Shown here piece by piece: positions 11,126 to 22,640 of a stretch of 64,000 nt of DNA; positions within the stretch are counted from its first letter, which is position 1, and every line of letters begins with the position of its first letter. This DNA is from Sphagnum compactum (lineage: Eukaryota > Bryophyta > Sphagnopsida > Sphagnales), in assembly GCA_965153455.1 (NCBI GenBank), contig OZ234501.1, positions 3,906,001-3,970,000 of the forward strand. The letters run 5' to 3'. The translations under genes were made by a program, and so were the position numbers. Under the pieces are notes generated by a model, which was given only the letters and a program-made list of their open reading frames with translations, searched no databases and was not told the origin of the DNA.

Positions 11126-11794
11126 TGGCAGGATTTTGCAATAGTCCAAGAATCCATTGCTGCAACAAAAGGGAAGGTGTTCAATGTAAAGAACTTCTAA
11201 CCAAACATTCCAAACGGGTTGTCAATCTATTCCTTAGCTTGCTTTTCATAAACCCCAAATTAAATAAACATTTCTCATCTTTAACGTTACCCATAATCAT
11301 GGCCATGGATAACTCAACAAGTTTCAACCATTTAAACAACTAATTGATTGTTGGCTAAGTTGGTCCAAATTTTGTGCAAGGATTATAGTCCAGAATAGGA
11401 CTCATGGCAACATGGCAATTGGCAAGCATAGTGAGCTTGAAAAAGATGCATGTTGCACTAGCAATGTTTCATCAAGGGTGGGATGAACTATTGTTTTAGG
11501 CCAATCTGCTTACCAAAACAATATTGAGCTTTTAGAATGGAAAGTTGAACCATAATCTTTTGTTCAACTTTAGGTTGCACCCAAAATGAATATAGATCAC
11601 ACCAATGGGATTCATAATGTCTTGAGCTAGGAATCATCATTCAAGTTTTTAAATGAGGCTAGCAATTGTAGCATTGCATTGTTGTTTCACAACTTCAACT
11701 GCATTCAACCAATCAAGTCTAGAAACACAACTTAAACAACAAGTCAGCACATCTCTCTTATGAACTATGTATGTGCCAAAAAAACATTGAAAGC
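11126..11794. other. Unassigned stretch beside a hAT relic
   Basis: No clear gene. By position it should contain the C-terminal end of the hAT relic on the minus strand, but I could not recognise the dimerisation motif here, so it is either too decayed or deleted. Confidence 0.3.
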
Positions 11795-12384
11795 CTAAAA
11801 CTCCACACCAAAATTAAGTTTAGAAGTCCTAATCGTATGTAAGGGATCATAAGAGTGATGCATAAATGCAAGGAATGTTTGAAAAACTTCATCAACATGC
11901 CCATCGCTCATAATTAGATCAACATACAATTTATACAAATCTCCTTCACAAGCTTTAAATGCATCAACAAAATCACAAATGAATACATCATGAGCTTGAG
12001 CAAACTTTGACAAAAATTACATACATTTAAGCAAAGGTATGATACAACTCAAACCCATAAAGGTTTCCACATCACAAAAAAGGTCTAGGTTTCCTTTTGT
12101 TGTTGTGTTTGATTATTTCTCATCAAATGTGTGCATGACCAGGGACTTATACTCTACCAAGATGCATTTGGCAAAAGACAACATTGAGATCCAACACATC
12201 TTCACATTGTATAAAATTTTCAGAGCTTTCTTCTCTAGAAATTCTACCAAATTAGTTTTTTTCAGAAATCGCTTCGGGTTTTGTGCATAATAGTTGTTAA
12301 GAGCTTGGAACAACATTTCAATTTTTGCAACCAAGGACAATCGAAACAGTGTTTGCACACCTAAATTGGTTTGAACAACATAGT
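11795..12384 (-). pseudogene. hAT transposase relic, middle portion
   Basis: Minus-strand frames read in order TNLGVQTLFRLSLVAK, NPKRFLKKTNLVEFLEKK, ALKILYNVKMCWISML, then SKFAQAHDVFICDFVDAF. This is the central part of the DUF4371/ZNF862-like hAT transposases (the 'KILRNVKTRWISML' block and the following helical domain). N-terminal zinc finger and C-terminal dimerisation parts are missing. The N-terminal side ends exactly where a CACTA left terminus begins at 12,385, so the CACTA insertion appears to have split it. A second relic of the same group lies at 51,665-54,053. Confidence 0.7.
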
Positions 12385-14374
12385 CATTAATAGAAATTTG
12401 CCAAAATGTAACCATTTTATTTGCAATTATATGCGATTATTAGTCATCTGTGACTACCATTGGACATTTTTACAACTATTTCTTATGTCGGTCATATTTG
12501 CAACTACATTACAACTAATTTGTAACTATTTTGGTTTTCATCCTTTTATGTGAATAACATTTAGATTGGCTTTCATTCAAAAAGAACAATTTATGTCCCA
12601 TTAGTTGCAAATGTGAACAATTTAATTGTAGCCCTATGAATATACAATGGTGTATTTTGTGTATTCTAAGGAATATAATTGGGTATATTAGGATTTACCA
12701 ATGTATACTTTGAATGTATATGAACGACCATATTACATGTGTATTCAAATATTATTATTAACATAAATGACCTCAATATTATGGTTACACTAAGTGTATA
12801 TTTTGAATATATTAAAATTTTATGTAAGATCATTTAGTTAATATATTGTGCCCATATCACAAGTTTATCCAAGTTATCTAAGTAAACTTCTTTAAATTAT
12901 TAATAATTACACGTATTGATTAAATTTTAATATTATCTTTGATTAAAATTTTAAATAATATTACATGATGATGATGATGATATTACTATGATAGGAAAAA
13001 TAATAATGTAATTACTGAAATCAAAACCGTTATGCCCACTACAATTATATTATTAAATATTTATACTTTACAAGAGCTATAGAAATTGACATAATAATAA
13101 AAATATGAACAACAAAATAGTTAACCTAAGTTAGTTAATACTTCCAGTAATAATTTTAGTACATTTTAATATTATAATATCTATGTATTTATTTTAACTA
13201 ATTACTGAAATAATTACTAAAGAAATACAATAAAATATTACTATTAAATTATTTTCAAATGACTAATGTACTTATTCAGAATCTTTATTTTTATTTATTA
13301 AAAAAAATTAAATACAATAAATCATAATAGTTATAAGAAGTGACATTAATTATATATATATATAACTAACCTAGGTTAGCTACAAATTACATTATTATTA
13401 TACAAATGTAAAAATTATTTTCGAAGGAAAAATATACTTATTAAAAATATGAAATATTAATTATAATAGTTCATGAATAAAGCCCTCCCTAGGCTGATAT
13501 ACTCTAATACAATAGTTGCATATAATGTGTAACTAAGTTGATTAATGAGGTTTCAAATGGAATTTTTATCCCATATCCTTTGGATTCCAATTCAATTTGG
13601 CATAATATATAAGTAGGGGCAATAAATATGTACTAACCAAATGCCATTGGGGATGAGTGAATAAAAAAATGCTTGACCTTTATAAAATGGTTAAACCTAA
13701 AAATAAAATTGGATTGGTTTAAACCTATTTATATAGCCTAAGCCTAGCTACTTTTCAACCTACTTACATACCTAAGTAAACCTAGTTACTTAATAGGGTT
13801 TAATAATTACCTACCTAAGCACCATGTGTCAACATCTTACTAACCTTAAATTAGACGACTTAGATTTTGTCAATTAATAGTTTAAAAATAAAAAATAGGT
13901 GGGCCTTAATTGACACATGTCACCATATAATTGGTGTTTAAAAATGAACACGTGTCAAATAATCAATGAATGTTCCATGGTGTGCCACGTGTCATCATTT
14001 TAGTGGAAGAAACTTTAACAATTGAGATTAATCCAATGAATTTTTAATTAAAAAAACACAAAAATAATTTTAAAAAGTGACACATGTTCAACTGCAAGTC
14101 GTTCAATTTTTAAACATGTGTCATACTTTGATTAGTTACACTATAGTTGCAAGGAGAATTGCACATAAGGTGCAACTACATTTGGATTGGTATGTATGGA
14201 TGAACACGTATATTAACACCATATATATATGTTGCATACGTAATGTCACATGCAACAAAATGTCATGTGCAACTTGTTTTAAGCAACTAAACGAATTTAC
14301 AGTTGCATGTGTCACATGCAACCAAATTTTTAGTTGCAAACGACAGTTGTAAAACCCTAAATTTTCTAGTAGTG
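12385..14374 (+). mobile_element. Non-autonomous CACTA element, copy B
   Basis: The left end CATTAATAGAAAT (12,385) is one mutation from CACTA and continues with the same subterminal words (atgtaacc, ttgcaact) seen at 29,076 and 31,210. The right end is ...ccctaaattttctagtagtg, finishing at 14,374; its reverse complement begins CACTACTAGAAAAT. Possible 3-bp target duplications are agt and att (2 of 3). The 1,990-bp interior is very AT-rich, with TTGCAACTA words near both ends, CCTACCTA patches near 13,750-13,810 and 'ccacgtgtcat' words. There is no transposase ORF. Confidence 0.65.
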
Positions 14375-16221
14375 ATTGTTGGTAGCTTCAACTAGTTGTA
14401 TTCCCTCGTCTTGATAACATGGTTGTTCTTGTGGCTAAACCACCTCATGAACAAGTTGCTATAATGCTTCTAATTCTAATTGCCTTTTAAGGTCCCTTGT
14501 GACTACTTTTGACATCTCACAAAAATCCCTAATTCAAGTTTCTTTTGGTCAACATGTTGCTAAAAAAAATCAAAGATCAACATGTAAATCCTAAGAAATC
14601 CTTAATTATTAATTTGTAAAGAAAAACAAAAAGTATGAACACAAAAATAATCCTAGAAAACTATTAAAAGTTTATACAAATCCAAACCTAAAATATTAGA
14701 ACAAAACAATTACTGAAGACTAGAGATTATAAATATGATTGTTCACATTTTCATTCCATTGCATGGTCACCAAATGTTAATGGTGTTTTCTATTCCCTTT
14801 AATTTTCCATGTTCTCTTCTATTTTCTAATTTTTGTTTACTGAAATTATCAATAGGTATGGTTTTTTTCTCCAAATTTGAAATATTAAAACACAAGAAGC
14901 ATAGAAGTTTCTTGTTTATTCATCAAGAACAAACTATTTTAAATCTTGCATTCCAAGGAATAGAAAGAAAAAGCTTCAAAGAAAATCAAAGTAAACTAGT
15001 TCAAAATTCAAGAACTCTCGAAGAGTTTTAAAAAATAAAAGATCCCCTAGATCTAGCTCTAAGTCCTCCTATTTGTACCAACTCATAGTGTTGTTTCAAC
15101 TTAAACAGTCACTAGCTAGTACAAATTTCAAAATCAAAGTATTAAAATTATTGGTCACAAGTTTAAATCAACATGCTCTGTTAACAATTGGTTATTATAA
15201 CAAACTAGTTATTAGTTCATATAACAAACCGATTAACTCAAAATTTATTATTAAAAACAAAAATAGTTTTAGGATTATATTATTTCACTGGTTACCAATT
15301 GGTTTAACTAGAGACTATATACATATTGAAAAATTGGGTTAATAGCCATCACCAAGAGCTCAAAGCTCTTGGCCGGTCTCTAATCACTGTGAGAAAAAAG
15401 GAATGTGGGGGGCCACATTGCCTCCCTGCATCCACGTTGTGGTGGTCACGTTACCATGCAACTTGTTACAATTTTGCTATGGCAACATAAAGGAGAAAGA
15501 AAAAGGAGGGGGAGTTCCCTCTTCATTTTTTTTGTTTTTTGCCTAGTCATGTTGTGGGCAACAACACCTATCGCAGAAAAGGAGGAGGAAGGATCTAAGA
15601 AGAAAAAAAAAAAAAGGAGAAGAGGAAATGGAAAAAAAAAGGTGGTGTTGGCGATAAGAGCATGGAACTTCATGGCACCATCATCGTGAGCTCCAAGCTT
15701 TGGTTTGGCAGGTTGGGAGGTTCAAAGCGCCCAGGGGAGGCTCGAGATAAAAGGTCTCGGAAGGTCTACTCCAGGCTTCGCTTTTTATTTTTCATTTAAA
15801 AAATTTTTTTGAACGTAGGGCACATGTTCGGCACCAATTTAAACCTACCAAAAAAAAGTTTTAATTTTAAAACTTTTCATTTTCATCCATTTGAAAGATT
15901 TCATCGAATTTTTGGATTTTTTTTTTCATCCATTTAGTTAGGAGTAGCTAATGGACGAACATTGGTTAATGCCTGTGTGGATAGGCTAGTTAATGAATAG
16001 TTCACTTGTGAGTGTTCGACAGATGATTTGGCCCTTAAGACCAGACAAAAAATTAATTTTTAATTTATTTTCATTTTCATTTTGAATTTCTTCGAAAATT
16101 CATATTTTTTGCTTGTGGAGTTGGATTGACAAATTGTTTAGTTTGTTATGTTTTTAAAAAAGACAATTATATGCATGTGAAGTTGTAGAAATTTTGGACA
16201 AAAAACTTTTGGGGGCCAAAG
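14375..16221. other. No gene seen; low-complexity patches
   Basis: The stretch is AT-rich and non-coding. A purine-rich low-complexity stretch at 15,490-15,650 (AAGGAGGAGG, poly-A) generates Lys/Arg-rich and Phe/Leu-rich ORFs on opposite strands; neither has a domain. Nothing else could be assigned. Confidence 0.4.
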
Positions 16222-17106
16222 TGATGCACCCCCACACTCCTTGATAAACTCAATTGTGAGTCCAAATGTGAAAACAACGGAAGGATAAAAAGTTGGGGTA
16301 CGCTCCGTGGCTTGTAACGTTTCGGGGGTAGAGGGGCGTGCTGGACCTCTGAAATGGGGAATAGGACGAGTGACAAGCGGGTCAACTATTCAGACGGCCA
16401 TGCACAAACCAAACAACAAGTTGGGTAGTGTTTAGTTAAAGCACTTTTGGTGCATGGACGAGCCACGGGCAAACACAGACTCACAAGACTCACCATGGTT
16501 CGGACTTGGGGGAAGCCACCACCTTCCCCCTTATTATATTTTTTGTGCCTGGCCATGGGGCTAGCACCCAATGTCATTTTGCCCCGAGACTCCCAAGTTG
16601 AGAGTCTCGAAATTCCCAAAATTGCAAAATTGGGACTCCCTCGACTTTGGAGGCTCATAACTTTTTGTGCAGACCTTAGATTGAGCTGAGGTTTAAAGCA
16701 AAGCTGTAACCCTAGTCGAGAGCTTTCCAACAATGAGTGGCATGTCACCTGCACGCAAGTAAATCAAGGCGATTCTAGACTTTTAGTGGTCGGGAGTCAA
16801 GTTGATAATTTGATTCCCAACCCTTCTTTTGGCCGTAACTTGTGTTTCAAATACCCAAATGGGTCATACGAGCTCAAGTTAGACATTTGCATTCCAAGAA
16901 CTTTTTCCAATGGTATAAGGAACTTTTCAATCCAATGAGTTTTGACCTTTACAATCGCTCTCTCAAAAACCGGTAATCCATCGGGACTCCAACTCCCAAA
17001 ATGGGAGCTCACTTGGAGCATGAAATGTGATTCTTGGGCTTCACTTTTGGCCCACAACCTTGCAAGCCCTTGCCTTGGTCGCGAGCCCAAAGTTAGGGTT
17101 ACGACA
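16222..17106 (-). mobile_element. Solo LTR of a Ty3 chromovirus, antisense
   Basis: Read on the minus strand this is an 885-bp LTR starting TGTCGTAACC and ending GCATCA, with the characteristic internal words of the family at 19,545 (agctttcc, gggagtc, 'gtggtggcttcccccaag', 'gactcccgacca'). Flanks are caaag on the left and caaaa on the right, an apparent 5-bp target duplication with one change. There is no internal coding region on either side, so this is a solo LTR left by LTR-LTR recombination. The ORFs on both strands are LTR artefacts. Confidence 0.8.
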
Positions 17107-18078
17107 CAAAAGTTGATTTGGCATTTGTGGAATTATTTACCATTCAATCTTTGGGAATTCAATTCTCACCTATACAAAGGCAAAATTTGAAGCTTTCTAT
17201 TAGTAAATTCTTTGTGAATAACATTTCCATCATGAATTTTTTAGATCATTTGGAGATAGAAAGTTTTGGAGGTTATATTCTAAGGCACAAGGTGGTTTTT
17301 GGCTAACTTTTCGCACCAAACATTTGGTGGTTTAACATTGTGATGATAAGTCTTATTTTATGCACATTATAAGTGGAAGAGTGCTACATCATCAACAAAT
17401 GCAAAGGATTTAAATACCTATCATGATTCATGTGCGTGAATCATAAAAGTGAATATTTGTGTTGCATGATTTCTGCATCTCCACTTGTGTTTGTTGGGTT
17501 GTGCTTGTTGCCTATTAACATGTTGGTTAAATTGTCATGTGTTTTCAGGGGATAGGGCGATTATCAAGGTTTGTGCTATTCATCTACAACTTGAAGGTGA
17601 GCACATGCTCTTAGATTAACCTCTTGGTAGTTTGTGCTTACTATTCAGTGTGAAATTCTAGGTGAGAGGTTATGTGCCTTCCCATGCATGCCATTATTGT
17701 TGCAATGAACTTGCGAGTTGTGGTTAATGTGATTAATGGCCGGGCATGGGACAAGGCCACCACCCAACCCTAATCATTGAATAGGTCATGCTTGACTTTT
17801 GATCTATTCGGACATGTTAATTAAGTGTTAGTTGGCCTTCCCACGCATGCCATTATTGTTGCAGTGAGTTTAGGAGTTATGGTTAGTGTGGTTAATGGCT
17901 AGACATGGGACAAAGCCATCACCCAACCTTGAACATTGATTAGGTCATGTTTGACTCCTAATCTATTCGAACATGTTAATTAAATGTTAGTCGGGGTTTA
18001 AGTTGTCCTAGGAGGTGTGGTTGTAAATGTGTTTGGAATTGGTCACCAAGATGTCCCATTGTTTGTTGTTGTGGTGAA
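17107..18078. repeat. Spacer with two-copy tandem repeat of 159 bp
   Basis: Units at 17,676-17,834 and 17,835-about 17,993 both start with gccttcccaYgcatgccatt and share 'gggacaaRgccaYcacccaac' and 'catgttaattaa', differing by scattered substitutions. The rest of the spacer has no gene. Confidence 0.75.
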
Positions 18079-19057
18079 TGACGCACCCCCAAACTCTTTG
18101 AAAGATTCAAATGCAAATCCCAAAATGAAAACAACATAAAAAGAAGGAGTTGGGGCACACTCCTTAACTCATAACATTTTTGGGATAAAAAGGGCATGTG
18201 GGAACTTTGGGACGGGGACTAGAATGAATGAAAAATGTGTCAATTATTCATATCAATATGCATAAACCACACAACAAGTTGGTTAGTGCATATATAGTGG
18301 GAACATTTTTGGTGCACAGACGAGCTACGAGCATACTTAGACTCACAAGATTCACCACGACCTGGACTTGGGGGAAGCCATCATTTTCCCTTTTATAGTA
18401 TTCTCTATGGATCGCCACAAGGGCTATGGCCCAAATTCATCACCTTCCCCCTTATAATATTCTCTATGGCTTGCCACAGGGGTTACACCCAAATGGCGTT
18501 TTTCTCAAAATCCTAAATTGGGAGTCCCACAATTCCCAAAATTAGGGCTCCTGCCACTTTGGACGTCCATAATTTCTTATGAAAACCTTCAATTGAGATG
18601 AGGTCTAAAGTAAAGTTGTAGCCTTTGTTCAGATCTTTCCAAAAATATGTGGCATGCTTCTTGCACACATGTAACTTAGGGCGATTATTGATTTTTAGTG
18701 GTTGGGAGTTAAATTGACACTTCGACTCTTGGCCCTTCTTTTGGTCAAAACTTGTGTCATAAGTATTCAAATGGATAATGTGAACCCATTTTAGACATCT
18801 ACGCCTTAAAAGATTTCCAATGTATAACGGAATCATTAATCGAATCAGTTTTGACCCCTAAAACCACTCTTTGAATATTCAAGAATCCATCAGGACTCCA
18901 ATTCCTAAAATGGGAGCCCATTTGGGGGTGTGTGGGCTCGTTCCTTCACACTTTTCTGCACTCTCAAAAATGTGAATGTGACTCTCGGGTTGCATTCCTG
19001 ACCCATACTTTTCCATGCCCTTGTTTTGGTCACGAGCCTAAGGTTAAGGTCATGACA
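18079..19057 (-). mobile_element. Solo LTR of a Ty3 chromovirus, antisense, perfect target duplication
   Basis: This 979-bp LTR on the minus strand starts TGTCATGACC and ends GCGTCA. It is bracketed by the identical 5-bp sequence gtgaa at 18,074-18,078 and 19,058-19,062. The interior follows the same LTR family but is more diverged. It includes a local duplication at about 18,370-18,490, where 'tattctctatgg' and its context appear twice. No internal retroelement sequence remains. Confidence 0.85.
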
Positions 19058-19544
19058 GTGAACCTAGGTTGATAACCAATAGACCATCTTGTTGTGTTCA
19101 TAGTGTGTCTTAATTTTGTTAGCCCTATGAAATGTTTTTATGGGTGTAGGTGCCTTAGTCATATAAGTGCAACACCCTTACTTTCATGTTATGAGGTTTA
19201 TGTTTTGAAGGTTTCATGAAGTCGTAATAGGTTCAACATCATGAATTGTAGACTTAATTTGAACCATCATAGGTGTATCATCCAATCATTGATTGAACTT
19301 CTAAGGGGGATACCCAAGTTAGGGTTTAAGGTTCATCACGGAGGTGACACAAGATTCAAGGGACGAAGACACTATTATTAATGGTTTCATTAGGTGTGGG
19401 GTGTGATTTAGACCACCCACAACCACCTTCATCAACATAGGGGGAGATTCAGACTTAGGTTCACCACCAAGTTTGGCTACCACACCACTTTTGTGCGACA
19501 TCGATGACATGTATGGAGCCACCAAATGACCTTGTCAATATTCG
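19058..19544. other. Spacer, no gene seen
   Basis: A non-coding stretch between a solo LTR and the chromovirus. The last five bases, attcg (19,540-19,544), serve as the left target duplication of the chromovirus. Confidence 0.5.
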
Positions 19545-21041
19545 TGTCGCAACCCCACTTTGAAGGAGTGTGACACTCCTTCAAAGACACTCACACTCCC
19601 GAAATGGGGACTTGGGAGTCCTCCGGGACTCCCGAAAACTCAGAGTTCGATTGTAGGGGTCAAAACACCTCGCCTTGAGGTGTTCTTTATACCCGACCCA
19701 GGTGTGTGCAAGTGGAGTGCAACACACCTTTGGAAAGCTCTCAAGGAGGGCTACAAGTTTGCTTTAGACTTCATCCCAATCAGAGGTCTGAGCAAGGAGT
19801 TATGAACTCCCAAAGTCCCGTGAGTCCAAACCGAGATAGTTTCGGGACTCCTCCTTGGGAGCCCCGGGAAAAAATGTCATTCGGACGTAGGTGCCGCGAA
19901 GTAACGCAGATAATACTATATGGGGGAAGGTGGTGGCTTCCCTCGAGTCCGGGGCGTGGTGAGTCATGTGAGTCCAGGGTCGCCCGTGGCTTGTCTTAGC
20001 ACTGAAAGTGTTTCCGAATGTGAACCAACCAATTTGTTGGTTCGTTTGATGCAAGTTCGAGTAACTAAGTAAAGCTTGTCCCTCGCCCTAGTCTAATCCC
20101 GGAGCTTCAGCACGCCCCTTGACGCGCTCCCAAGTCCTTAGTTAGTCCCAAGTTGGGCTAACTTGTTCAAGTTGCAGAAAAGGGAGGGACTCGGGGCACG
20201 ATCCCAACCTTCAGCACTAAAAGGGGTAGAGGGTCGTGCTAAAGCCTCGAGATGGACTAGGAAGAGTGACAAGCTTTTCACTTACTCAAATCTGCATCAA
20301 AACCAACCACAAGTTGGTTAGACCATTTTCTGGATCACTTTGGTGCTAGGACAAACCACGGGCAACCTTGGACTCACCACGGCCCGGACTCGGGGGAAGC
20401 CACCACCTTCCTCCATATAGTATTCTCTGCAGCTCTCCGTCGAGGCTACATCCGAATGGCACTTTTTCTCGGGACTCCCAAGGAGGAGTCCCGAAACTGT
20501 CTCGGTTTAGACTCTCGGGACTTTGGGAGCTCATATCTCCCGGCTCAGACCTTTGATTGAAGTGAGGTCTAAACCAAAGTTTTAGCTCTTCTTGAGAGCT
20601 TTCCAATGATGTATCGCACTCCACCTGCACACACCGAGATCGAGTTGATTCCCGACTTTAATGATCGGGAGTCAAACTGCCAGTTTGACTCCCGACCTTT
20701 CTTTTGCCCATAATTTCGGCTGCAGATGTGCAAATGGCCCATGCAAGGCCATTTTCGACATCTACACTTCAAGACCTTTCCATTGATAAAAAAAACACTT
20801 CAATGCAAGGTGTTTGGCCCCTGCAATTGAGCTCTGAATTTTTGGGAGTCCCGGAGGACTCCAAGTCCCCAACTTTGGGAGTGTGAATTACATCCTCACA
20901 CTTTGCTCAAAGTGGGGTTGCGAAACCCCTCTACCCCTTTTAGTGCTGGAAGCTAGGAGCGTGCACCAAGTTCCAAACAATTCCACTGTTTGACTTCTTT
21001 GGACCCAACTTGGGTCTAACAAGGAACTTAGGAGCGCGTCA
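19545..21041 (+). repeat. Left LTR of the chromovirus, interrupted
   Basis: Begins TGTCGCAACC and ends GCGCGTCA, as does the right LTR with minor changes. Its own sequence is 19,545-20,119 plus 20,931-21,041; the middle is an inverted solo LTR with its target duplication. Relative to the right LTR it also lacks about 145 bp near 19,695, between 'ttctttata' and 'cccgaccc'. Confidence 0.9.
20120..20925 (-). mobile_element. Solo LTR of a related element nested in the left LTR, opposite orientation
   Basis: On the plus strand it starts TGACGCGCTCCCAAG and ends GGGGTTGCGAAA, which is the reverse complement of a family LTR (TGTCGCAACC...GCGTCA) with one change at its terminal CA. The 5-bp sequence cccct is present on both sides (20,115-20,119 and 20,926-20,930), matching a target duplication; the right LTR has a single uninterrupted cccct at the corresponding place. 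So an antisense relative inserted into this LTR and then recombined down to one LTR. Confidence 0.88.
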
Positions 21042-21043
21042 CG

Positions 21044-21060
21044 TGATATTAGAGCTGCGG
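21044..21060 (+). promoter_or_regulatory. Primer-binding site for minus-strand synthesis
   Basis: tgatattagagctgcgg follows the left LTR by two bases. It resembles the initiator-methionine tRNA complement common in plant LTR elements (TGGTATCAGAGC), with 10 of 12 matching. Confidence 0.65.
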
Positions 21061-21090
21061 TAGAGCTCAATTCAATTCTTCAGAGTTTCG

Positions 21091-22180
21091 GATGGCACCC
21101 AAGAATAACCGCAAGTAAGCACAAGAGACCATGTTGGAAGGACCCATCGAAGATCGAATAGTCCCGCTGGAATCTATTGGGGAGGAGGAACCAAGAACCC
21201 GGGAGGACCAAGATGAGCTCGAAAGTGAAGAGGAGCAACAGAGCTCAGTCCTATTCACCCCGGAACAATTGGAAGTCCTCTTCAAAATGAATAGGCCCGA
21301 CTTTAGTGAGTTGGTTGTAACCCTCAAAGGGGGGTCGTCCAAAGATTCGAGATTTCAATTGGCCAAACCCAGGAACTTCGATGGTGCCTGTGACTAAAAA
21401 GTTGTGGATGCTTGGCTTGCGGAAATGCTGGATTATATACATGCCGCCAAGGTTGGATGACATTCGGCCGTGGAGTTTGCCCAATCCTACTTGAAAGGCT
21501 ATGCCGCCACATGGTGGAGGACAGTGAGGCAAGAGGAGGGGAAGAACCATGGTTACACTTGGGAGTTCTTTAAGGAACGCGTCGAGTCCAAATTTGTCCC
21601 AAGGAACTCCGACTACATCTCGCGGTGCAAACTCCGTGACCTAGTGAATGCCACAAATGACAACTTGCGGCAATATGTGAGGACTTATTCCGAACTCATG
21701 TTTGAGATCTGGCACATGCATGAACTGGATCGCGTGTGCCAATTTGTGATGGGGCTTCCAACTTGGGCCAAGCAGAAGCTTGAGGAGAATTGGCCCTCCT
21801 CATTATCCGAGGCCATCATGAAAGTGGAAGGCTTCTCGGATGTGGGGCGAGGTGAAAAATCCGGCTTCAAGAAGGACAACAAATTCCTTCACAAGAAACC
21901 ATGCCATGAGGGAGAATGGAACCGAGGGCAAGAAAGCCCAATAAAAGAGAAGCCCAAACAATTCCAAGGCTCGGGGTTCAAACCCAAGGGAAATTTCGTG
22001 AAAAAAAGGGCTCCTTTCAAAGCGAGCCAACCCAAGGGAGATGTTGGGGTGAAACCCAAGGGAACATGTTTCAATTGCAACGAAGTGGGGCATTATTCCA
22101 AAGATTGTCCCAAGTCCAAAGTGGGGAATGGGGGCTCTAACGTAATTGCCCTCAACGCCAACCTAGCCCAACCTGAATGA
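21091..22180 (+). pseudogene. Chromovirus gag
   Basis: The frame starts ATGGCACCCAAG at 21,091 and is closed by TAA at 21,115, TAA at 21,395, TGA at 21,458 and TGA at 22,178. Each can be derived from CAA or CGA by one C-to-T change, and the frame is otherwise continuous. The retrotransposon-gag domain is clear (SYLKGYAATWWRTV, FKERVESKFVP, LRQYVRTYSELMFEIWHM). The nucleocapsid has a good CCHC zinc knuckle, CFNCNEVGHYSKDC, at about 22,068-22,109. Gag forms the particle and binds the RNA genome. The same frame runs straight into the protease, so the final TGA was probably a sense codon and gag-pol one polyprotein. Confidence 0.88.
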
Positions 22181-22195
22181 AATCAACTTATTTTC

Positions 22196-22640
22196 TTGAA
22201 AGGGAAGCTTACTAAGAAGGATGTGTTATGTCTTTTGGACACAGGGGCTTCTCACAACTTCATGACCCGAGAAAGCGCCAAAAGGATGGAGGTCCAATTG
22301 GAGGAGCTGAAAACACCCATCGAGGTGCACTTCGCGCATGGGGTTCCCTATCCCATTACGTTACAAACAAAGGAAATTAGGAAATTGGAGAGGAAAGGTG
22401 GACTTGCTGGTTTCCACTCTTGGGTGGAATGAATTGCATCTTGGGGATGGAGTTCATCACCCAAAACGATGTGCTCATAGAAAGGCACAATAGGCTAGTT
22501 AGAATCTCGTCTAAAAGTGGGATTGTGCGGGTGAAGGCACACGAATTGCCTTGTGTGGGTGGACTAACCATCCACTTTATGTTAGGAAGAATGCGAGGGA
22601 GGCTATGGCATGATGTGTGTTATGCGGGTGTTGGATGAAT
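22196..22640 (+). pseudogene. Chromovirus aspartic protease region
   Basis: CLLDTGASHNFM carries the retropepsin DTGA active-site motif at about 22,234. LGGMNCILGMEFI further on is the usual C-terminal part of the domain. The region breaks into three frames between about 22,380 and 22,640, so at least two small indels have occurred. Protease would cleave the gag-pol polyprotein. Confidence 0.85.

Noticed and set aside
15405-15689. Overlapping Lys/Arg-rich and Phe/Leu-rich ORFs
   Set aside because: They are products of a purine-rich low-complexity stretch, with no domain or splice context.
16386-16754. 122-codon minus-strand ORF and similar ORFs at 19,706-19,999, 20,346-20,630 and 26,517-26,810
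   Set aside because: They recur at the same place in every LTR of the family, including solo ones, on either strand. They are LTR artefacts, not genes.
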